Part shown: positions 6,984-6,985 of the stretch, one piece after another
How the letters are laid out: each line of letters opens with the position of its first letter
Numbering within the stretch: the stretch's first letter is position 1
Program-made: the position numbers and the translations under genes
Assembly (NCBI GenBank): GCA_903856555.1
Contig: CAIOCC010000077.1
Location: 1 to 6,985 of the forward strand
From: an uncultured Bacteroidota bacterium
GTDB taxonomy: Bacteria > Bacteroidota > Bacteroidia > UBA7662
Direction: 5' to 3'
Length of the DNA: 6,985 nt
The notes under the pieces: model-generated
Seen by the model: only the letters and a program-made list of their open reading frames with translations
What the model was told of the DNA's origin: nothing
Databases searched by the model: none

Positions 6984-6985
6984 GG

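Noticed and set aside
1..6985. Search for tRNA or rRNA genes, CRISPR arrays, insertion sequences, attachment sites, selenocysteine insertion (in-frame TGA) or other accessory systems
   Set aside because: None was seen. Coding density is near total, all genes are intact housekeeping or transport types apart from the window-edge truncation, and SelD uses Cys rather than selenocysteine at position 17.

Overview
The window reads as ordinary chromosomal DNA from a GC-moderate (roughly mid-50s %) member of the Bacteroidota. Three observations support this. The TolC-type protein resembles the Bacteroidota branch (an IGLPQ stretch and a LTQLLFDGSYLVGL stretch). The start sites lack clear Shine-Dalgarno sequences. 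The DEAD-box helicase and class Ia ribonucleotide reductase also look like the versions found in that phylum. Genus and species cannot be told from the sequence.

Layout: on the minus strand at the left, a TetR-family regulator (478-1098) is followed, with a 4-base ATGA overlap, by the first 160 residues of a TolC-family outer-membrane efflux protein that runs off the left edge. This is the usual front end of a regulator-controlled tripartite efflux operon. A 77-base divergent spacer (1099-1175) separates tetR from a plus-strand cluster and holds a 31-base near-perfect inverted repeat, a good candidate for the TetR operator.

The plus-strand cluster is selU/mnmH (tRNA 2-selenouridine synthase), selD (selenophosphate synthetase) and a DEAD-box RNA helicase. 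The junctions are a 5-base gap and then a 4-base ATGA overlap, so the three are probably one operon. SelD makes selenophosphate and SelU uses it to turn 2-thiouridine into 2-selenouridine at the tRNA wobble position. SelD-SelU linkage points to selenium use in tRNA. Nothing in the window shows whether the organism also makes selenoproteins. The helicase is the less expected partner.

From 4551 to 6983 on the minus strand lies a complete class Ia ribonucleotide reductase large subunit (nrdA), whose catalytic residues fall at the same residue numbers as in human RRM1. It converges on the helicase gene with only two bases between the stop codons.

The window is almost fully coding. I found no RNA genes, mobile elements, CRISPR arrays or integration signs, and no clearly undescribed system. 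The points most worth checking are the shared operator region between an efflux operon and a selenium operon, the selU-selD-helicase linkage, and an altered Walker A motif in SelU.
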